The notes under the pieces: model-generated
Told to the model about the DNA's origin: nothing
The model's database searches: none
Seen by the model: only the letters and a program-made list of their open reading frames with translations
Translations under genes and position numbers: made by a program
Part shown: positions 53,101 to 62,100 of the stretch, piece after piece
Numbering within the stretch: position 1 is the first letter of the stretch
Layout of the letters: every line of letters begins with the position of its first letter
NCBI RefSeq assembly: GCF_001039355.2
Contig: NW_019775470.1
Location: 99,940 to 163,939, forward strand
Direction: 5' to 3'
Length of the DNA: 64,000 nucleotides
From: Lingula anatina
Taxonomy: Eukaryota; Brachiopoda; Lingulata; Lingulida; Lingulidae

Positions 53101-56100
53101 ATGAGTACTTATGCGTGTATGAAGCACGTACCTGACCATCCGATAGAACAGTTGCAGGCCACTATTCGAAACTGGGATCCGTTTACCACAGTTCCGGTGT
53201 CAAACAAGCACTCTCCGTGGCCCGAGCATCCGGTACAGTACCGGATTTCAAAGCTCAATTCACTAGCACCTCCACGTCCATCATCTGCTGTAAAGCTGAA
53301 GAGAAATATTTTATATTTAACACCAATGGTGGTGTTATTATATCATTAAAGCAAACGGACATATCTGTGTACATGTACTTGCACTCCTATTTGAAGGAAA
53401 TCGTAATGAAAGCCAACTGCCTATCAAAGTAAGATTTAAATACGATTGTTTATTCAACATCAGTTAAAAATCAGTTATTAGCCCTCTCCCTTTTTAACTC
53501 CGACATCGTTATGCCTTGTGCGACGCTAAAATATCGGGGTGGTAAAAACACATTTCTTCTATTGCCGATTGGCAGATCATATCATTATACGGTGTAACTG
53601 TGACTACATAACACGTAAACCTCCTGGATCTTCATTGTAGATTTCATATATAATTTAAACATACCCTAAGGAGGCAATGTTCAGACTATCTGGGGGTATC
53701 CAGTAGATAATGTTTGTGTTGTTATCGAAGGAAGCCCCGGATGGAAGGTCAGTTGAAGATACAACTGACACGGTGTCGCCATCTGGATCCGTAGTGGAGA
53801 GGAACAGGGCAAATGGGTCGCCGGCCGTCACATTCAGAACAGTGGTGGTAGCATTGGCACTGAGCGAGGGCGCTTGGTTTTCTGAAATAAAAAAAGACAA
53901 GAATCACCCTAATAAATCAATCAAAACTTTCATGATCGCGGCGAGAAAATGGCAGTTCGTGCTTTTTGGTGTTTTCCACCTGAAGGTTAGGAAAACAATT
54001 TCGTCACCAGACACTTGTTCCATCACAGCTTGAATTAATACTCACGTTGTTCAGCTGATGCCGCGCTGTTACTTTCCTCAGCAGATCTTGTATCGGCCGC
54101 CAAGGCGTCATTTCGTGTTAACACATAATCATAAACACATTCTTTGTTGTTGTTACATTTGACATTGTAAACTTCATCTCGCTCTGTGGCGTTGTCCCAG
54201 GTTATGTCTTCGAAGAACAGAGGTTCGAAGTCATTATCCGTGTAGTTATCATTTATCAGCCCTGGCGCATAGTAGAAGATGGATTCATTCTGCATGATTT
54301 GCCCTGAGATCGGAAAGAAAAAGAGAAAAAAACACCAGTCATAAAGTTTGTAAAATACCTAGAAACATGGCAGCTGCAGACTGATATACAACAAATACAA
54401 CGACTACAACAAACGAAAATGAGATTATGAACGCTGTTCACTCGTGCACATTCATAGGCTTGAATGGAGATGTTTTTTTGTTTTTTTTTTTTTTTTTAAC
54501 TGGGGGAAGGTTGACTGGAATATACTTACACAACTGCCCAAAATAGTAGAAGACCGTCCTCTGAGTGCTATTCAGGCTGAGTTGGGTACCGTTAGGAGTT
54601 GTCAAATCATCGTTGACATCATTGTTGTACACTCCCAAAAGCCCTCGTGTAAGATTCTCTGCCTCGCCTGGTGCTGAGACCACGAAATTCAACAAACCGC
54701 CGGTTCTTAACGATATATCCACTGTCCAGCCTGAAAACATATGCAGTGTATAACATATCATATAGCATCTCATTTTCTTTCCGTGCTTCTTCTCCGTCTC
54801 TCTATACGTAAGGTTGTTCGTATATGAACCTCGCTCTCTCGAAAGACATTACATCGCACGCATAATGTTTTAAAGGTTATATCTTTGGTTCCTATTTGAT
54901 AAAAAGGTTATCTATTTGTGTCGCCATAGTTTTTGTATATTTTCTAAACATTCGTATTGCTAGTGAACAAGCCATCTAGAGTGCATCAATATAATCAACG
55001 TTCAGTTTCGCTTTGCGTATTCTACGAACCTGACACAGGGAAAACACCTGTCACCGTGAGGCTCGTGGTGTTATATGATAACTCCATATTGGTGAGGTCG
55101 CCACCTTCCAGAGACCCCCCGCTGAGGAAAGAAGAGCCGTCCTCCCATTCTTGAGTTTGGTTCCTATATATCCACAACGCTAGTTCTGTAAAAATATATC
55201 AAACATTTATCAAACGGTGCTGCAGGATATGAAATGACATATGTATATATATTAACATCTTTCTGTGCTTCGGGGTCTTAAATATGCCGCACCTGTAAAT
55301 GTGCGACGGTCTTTTAGTCTTAGGACGGAGATTCAATAATATTAAACGTGTTCAAAGCACCCGGTAGCTGGATAATTAAATCTAAAATAAACACCATCCT
55401 TGACCTGTGTTATTATTTTTAAGTTCCACATGCAAACCGTCCGAATTCCTTTCATCGCGTGCGGCAAAGGCAGAAAACACCGTCGCATTCACAGGGAGGC
55501 CATCTTTGTCTATTGCCCTCGCTGTGCGTCCTTGGAACAGGAAGTTGGTAGTCTGGTTATTCTCCAAGTATTTCACCATCCAGTACTCGCCATGGCCATT
55601 GAAAGAGTAAGCATGCCCGTCAATTGTGGAGAAATGCGGGTCTCCTGATGACCAGCCTGTGTGAAAAAAAACAAATTTAAGGTTGGCCTATTAGACGAGG
55701 CGGATAAATAAGTATATCAGACAAAAATAAAATAAAAATGAAAAGGGAAAGTAATCTGAGAAAAGGGTGGAATAGTGACCTACAGATGAGATGGTGAGTA
55801 GAGATAAAAAATTAAGTATTTCACTGTCAGAAAGATATATATCTTTCTGCGTAACGTTTACAATGGTTCAAATTGATTGATTGCCATTTAACATCGTTGC
55901 ATTGAGGAATATGGGAGATTATCATATTTAACGATATGTTAAAATCCTACTGATTGTAGCACGATGCAGAAAAGAAAGAACTTAAGATCATATCGTACAA
56001 AAACTTCAATTCGGATTGAAGATGAGTATTTACCCCACCAAGGTGGCCTGTAGCGGAAGCACGTATCCACTGGTCTGTAAAATTTATACAGGCCACACAT

Positions 56101-59100
56101 AGTTTCATACTCATCCGATAGGTCGCAGCACCATCGCTTTGGCTTCGTGTCCCATTGATTCCTTGTTCTGCCACGATAAAAGAATGACCAGTACCTGTTT
56201 CGGTCCGAGTAGTACATAATCAACGTGTTGGCACGTGGACCTGTCCTGATGAGAGAACCCCAGGTGAAATCGTAGCAGCATTCCTGAAATTACAGAAAAG
56301 TTAAACTCAAAAACTTATTTTAATGAACACTGTAATAAAATCACATAACTTTTCACTTGCCAGTATGTAATGGTGAGGTATGTTTTACATGGACATGCTC
56401 TGAAAACAGCTCATCTATTCTCATGAGAAAATGCGTTATCCTAATCCCCCATTTCATCTCAATTTTTTTGGCTGATGTTATCCAAGGGATTGGAATCCTG
56501 TAAAAAATATCTTAGACAGGAATATGTGGATCGCTTTTTATTTTTCGTTGACTTACCCTTCCTGACCCGAAAAGCCAGCTGCCAGCTCTGGGGTAGGCAC
56601 ACCTAGAATTCCAGTTCACAAACCAGTTTCTGTCAATCCACGCCTGCCACAAACTACAGGGACAAGGACGCGCGAAGAAGTTCACCCGCCGTATATAAAC
56701 CCACGAAAATGACCTCCGTTGTTCTGCAACCCACCGTAGACACTTGGCGTCGTAGTTGACCGTGTCGTCGTCCAGATTGTCCAGTCTGTATACCCAGCGC
56801 CCAACAATACCTTAGGTAAAAAAAAATGAGCATATTATTTTATGTCAAACTCTCTCACGCATTCACACCTGCAATCAATAATTCGTGCGCCATTAAAACT
56901 AAAATATAAAGTGCTTTGTCATATGTCATGTTCTGATTTCTGTTTGAACGTGCGGTGTAATCTTTATTCAAGCCACCTTCGTGGTCCATTGTGGTATGTG
57001 AGATGATAAAACAAATCTGTACCAAAGACGACCCGAGTGATATGGTGTCATTTTTGTGCGAAGAATCCTACCTGGTGGAGAAATTTGTATTGTTAGTTTA
57101 TATTTAGGAAAAAAATATGTGCGTACATGTATAGGCCCCTATATTGCAGAGGAACAATCCTTTTTGTCACATGGTGATATCATAAAACATTAAGTTTTGT
57201 ATATGTTTGAACACGGGGATGCACTCAAAAAAAAAAGCAAATCCCTTTTTAATGTTAAACTTCAACCAAATCAATCTAAGAAGCCATTTCAATGCCTTAC
57301 CAGTATTTCCTTTCTGTGTATTGAATCTCGAAGACAGTCTTCTTCCCGATGCCGAGTGTTGGAAAAAGTTTCCCCTCCAGCACCCAGCTCCAGTGGTATA
57401 TCCTATGTAAGACCTGCGGGATACCCCCAGGTTAAAGTCACAGTAATTAACTATGCCAAAGGAACGCTGTCTGTCCGTTGCTAAGATCACCTGATAGCTG
57501 CTTCTCTGTTGAAAACACAAAATAATAATGGCACACATTTTATAAAGACTCTTTACTTGTGATATTCAAAAAAGTCATATTACATTATACTGATAAACAC
57601 ACCAAAGCAAACTACAAGGGTGTGACAAACATCGGTTTTAAATGTGTGTAACAATTTTATTCGAAATTTACAAAATGGCAGTTACTGTGTAACTGATTTC
57701 ACCAAACGGTAAAATGAACAAATAATAACAATTCTGCTGTATTCTGTATTGATATCGTAATTAACAAATATGATAAAAATAAAGCAAGGAATTTCATCTA
57801 ATGTGTCCGGCCATGAAATTTATAGGTTGGTTCTCCTAACAATATTTTTTCTATATAAAGGTGGTACAACCGCAAACCTAAGTATAGGCTATTTAAACAA
57901 CCATAACCTCATCCTTTGATAAAGTTTTATTGTGAGAAATTGGCATGGTTTAGAAGAACCTATTACGTACATATATGGACATGGCACATTCCTCAAAGTC
58001 CTACCTCATTACGATTGTACCGGTAGTAATACGGGCGTGTGTTGTTCCAGGTAATAGAAATAGCACAGTCTGTCGTAAAATCCGTTTTCAACCCTCCATA
58101 TGTATTAATAAAATGATCGGCGAGAGCAATGGTATATCTCCCGGTGTCATCAAGATCTCCAGTCTTACAATATACCTACAAAAAAAATAAAATTGCGAAG
58201 AATTAAAAGTATGATATCATGATGTTTTACATTTGGTATTCATATGTATACATGATATAACAACAAACACACATTGGTTGCCATAAACACTGTAAAAGCC
58301 ATTGTAAAAGTATACACACACAGACATATAAATGAATAAATGAATAAAAATGATTACATCATGTCCAAACAGTTCTGTTGTAGGAGCTGTAGTCCTGTGA
58401 TTTAAGTCAAATAGTCTGGAAGGGCCATGTGATTCCTACTTAATACCACAACACTGGTTCGTAAATGTTAATGTACCACCCCTTAATAATTACCTTATAC
58501 CATATCGCCGGTTTATTGGTGTAGTAATAGTAGGGGGACCAGTAGCCCCTAAGATCCTGATCGTACCACAACGGTGCCATGATTGGTACACGCACGGTAC
58601 ACAGTGGACGTGGTATGAACGAATTGTACGGATATCCGAAACTTATCAAGCCATTGGTACCAATCTGGAAAAAACATCAGAAAAAAATATAAATGCCGAC
58701 TACATCCAAATAGTAATTTTGCTTTAAGTATTCTTAATATTTCAGTTTCGCTTCAATGTTAATAACTGAACTATGCTGCTGTTATATGCATATTTGCTCG
58801 AACATTTGTTTACTTAACTTTTTTCTATTTATCGGTTTGTTTGATTTTTGCTCAATGAATGCATCTATTCATTCCCCTGTTTTTTCGTTCAATGAATGCA
58901 TGTGCCTTATCATTTATTACTAATATATATCCAGTTTCGCTTTCTTCATTTTAATTAAAATGGCTGTTTTAATTTTTTTTTATTTTTGTTTATAACCAAT
59001 TTTGAAAAAAAGAAGACTTAACTAAAAGATTATAATTATTCTTCAATAAACAAAATAAAAACATAAAAAAGCAGTGCAACAATATCAAAATAAAACATAT

Positions 59101-62100
59101 TTACATATATATAATAATGCTTCCTGTTGAAGAATCGGAATGAACTGGATAATCTGATCAGCCTGGCTGCATCGTCCCTGTTGGTAAAGAGGCTTTGGTC
59201 TCTATCGCCACCAAAAGAACACATCTCTCCTGCTGGTGGCACTATCACTGTAATTTATGAAAAAGGCGATTATTCTCCTGACATGCACCCAGTTGCTCTT
59301 ATTTGTATCGAGTGTAGTTATGCCCCACCTTAGATTTCAAATCCAGACCTCATGACGCCACGTTAATGTTCTATTTAAGACACTCATTGGTTATTTTCTA
59401 TTGTGCTTGATAAAAAAATGCTTATGGGTGATCGTATCTTTAAGTAGTTTTTGATAATTTATTCTTATTTTGTTTCACACATAATACGTTTGGTATGTTC
59501 ATGTATGTATGTATGTATGATTTCATTTGCATCCCTTAAATTACAAGATCCATATGGTTTTATTTATGTCATTGTCTTAATAGCTCTAGAAAAATCAACA
59601 GATATTTAATTACCACCCAAGATTTCTTCTGCTGACTGTGATTTCCCCGAAGAACTCTTATTGTCAGCGGACAAAATGTGGTCAGGTGAATCTCATTAAT
59701 TTTTGTTTTCTATAGCTATCGACAATTATCACATTTTATTTGTTTACTGCATGGCCAGAAATGTGCAGCATTTACGCGATACGCGAGGGCGCAACAGTAG
59801 GGCTTCACGTGCCTCAACTAACCAATCACAGCACAAGAATGGCATCGCACACAGACTCTGTGATAAGTGCTCAGCCCATTGTCAAGTAGTGTTAGTTCAT
59901 GGTAACAAGCGTCTGATATGTGCAGAGAAGTTTATTTTTTATAATATATATTGTTCTTATTGTTACATTATTAAATCTAACTCTGTATCCAAGTAGTAAC
60001 TATACTGTACCAAGTCAGGTACTGATGATGTACAGAGGTCATATATTCCAGAATAAGCCATTACCACTGATTTATAACTTTCATTTTTGTTTAATATGTT
60101 ATTCATGAAAGAGTTCATGAAAGATTATTTTAATTTGTAAAATCGTGATCTTATTCTTTTTTTATTCAAATAATTGAATACTGTGGGTAAAATTGGTCTT
60201 CCACTTCTTATTTGCATTTTTTCTTTACTACAAGATTATTTTGGAGCAGTTGCAGCATTAAAAATATAAATAAATAGCAATCTGAAAGAAGAATTTTGCA
60301 CAATTATTAAATGATTATATTAATTTTGGATTAAGAGATTAGTTAAATACTGAGTAGTGATATGGTCAGTCAATTTATGTAGAATCTGATAATATGATTG
60401 AAAATACTGATTGAATTCTTGGCCTTGCACTGGGCAGTTTTACATTTGTGCCAAGTGCTCTTTTTGGACTCCATTGTACAGTGGTAAAAAATCTTCAATT
60501 GCCATGAATTTTTTTAATCAGACTCTGTATGTTACTGCTATCAGCTGGTGCTATCGGCAACGAATTAATTTTCCTTTGTTTCTGAGTGAATCTACCGTCT
60601 AAAATCACTATAACTGAAAATATTTGCGTTTTGCTGAGGGTAGTCTAGGCAATATACGGCAAAATTCTTAGTACGTGTGTACAACAGAATTTTTTTAAAA
60701 ACCCTAGCGATATTTGGTCAGGACTTGCTTGAAGCATAGCACAGCGTTGCTGTCTATTGGCATCAGGCCGTTAGTTTGTCAATTCTCACGAATTACCCAC
60801 GAATCGCGAACCCATTCATTTTCCTATGGCAATCTAGCAACTCATTAAAAATGCACGCATGCGCAGTGGGCTAGGCGTGACGTCATGCAGTGCATTTCTG
60901 GGGATGGTAAGGAAAGGATGCAAACTGTGCAAATTCGGTCATTGTCCCACAGTCATTATATCTTGGCAGAGAAGAAAAAATATATCAGTTCAAAAAAAAT
61001 CTACAGATGGCTGCACTTAATTGAGACTTACGTGTTTCACATGTGTTCCCCGTGAACCCCTCTGCACAGTTACATGTGTATGTCCCGATACCATTCTCAC
61101 ACGTGCCGTGTTCACTGCAGGGGTTGGAGGCACAGTTGTCAATCAACGTCTGGCACGTGGCACCTGTGTAGCCTTTTTTATACAAATGTTAAAACATATT
61201 ATATTCCACACACGTATATGCATTAATAAGTCGAAATGGGCGTGAAATAATGTGCTCAATAATTTATATTCTGCCGAATACATTTAAAATTTATATATAT
61301 ATATAAAATGAGAAAGGGAGCAACCAACCCAACACACATCCTCTCCAATCACCCTTCTAACTGCTTACCTGTGACGCACTGACAGGTGTAAGAGCCAATT
61401 CCGTCCACACAAGTGGCACCGTTCTCGCATTCGTGACCAAGACAATCGTCTATATTAGTTGTGCAATTATATCCCGTATAACCTGAAAGAAAATGTTTTT
61501 TAATGATGATAGCGATTAATCTTACAAATCCATTTTCAAATACCATGCTTTTTTTAACTTTAACATTATGCGCATTTGTTTAAATCAAATTCAGTCGGTT
61601 ATATGTATTTACATACTTAAGTACATGTATGTTCAATCTCATCACTGATATCATACGTAGTTAGCTATTACAATGATGCAAATTGTGCTTTTAGAAAATG
61701 ACTGGTTTCCCATAAACCTTTCATGCTAGCAACATCAATCTGATGAGGGGATTTTTGCTGAATTGCATTAAGTTTAAGCGGCTTAAATGCCTGGCACGCC
61801 CACTGAAGCTACTAGTGGGCAATTGACTTTTGTACACACTTAAACAGAAAGCAATTTAGCGAGAATCCCTTCGGATATGATCGATCTGCTACACGACAGG
61901 GTTATGGGAATGGTCCCCTAGACTGTACAGACATTTATGATGGTATTTACCGTTAAAACAGCTGCAAGTGTACGAATCCGTGGTTTGGCTACAGTATCCA
62001 TGGGGTCTGCACGGGTCGCGTAAATGTCCAGAACACCAAATGTTGACTTGACAGCTTCTTCCGGCCCATCCTGAAAATATTATACTCTCAGAATATGTCG

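Noticed and set aside
59703-59996. A nested + strand gene in the NIDO-A intron
   Set aside because: The frame has no recognisable domain, no clear splice sites and no paralogue in the window.
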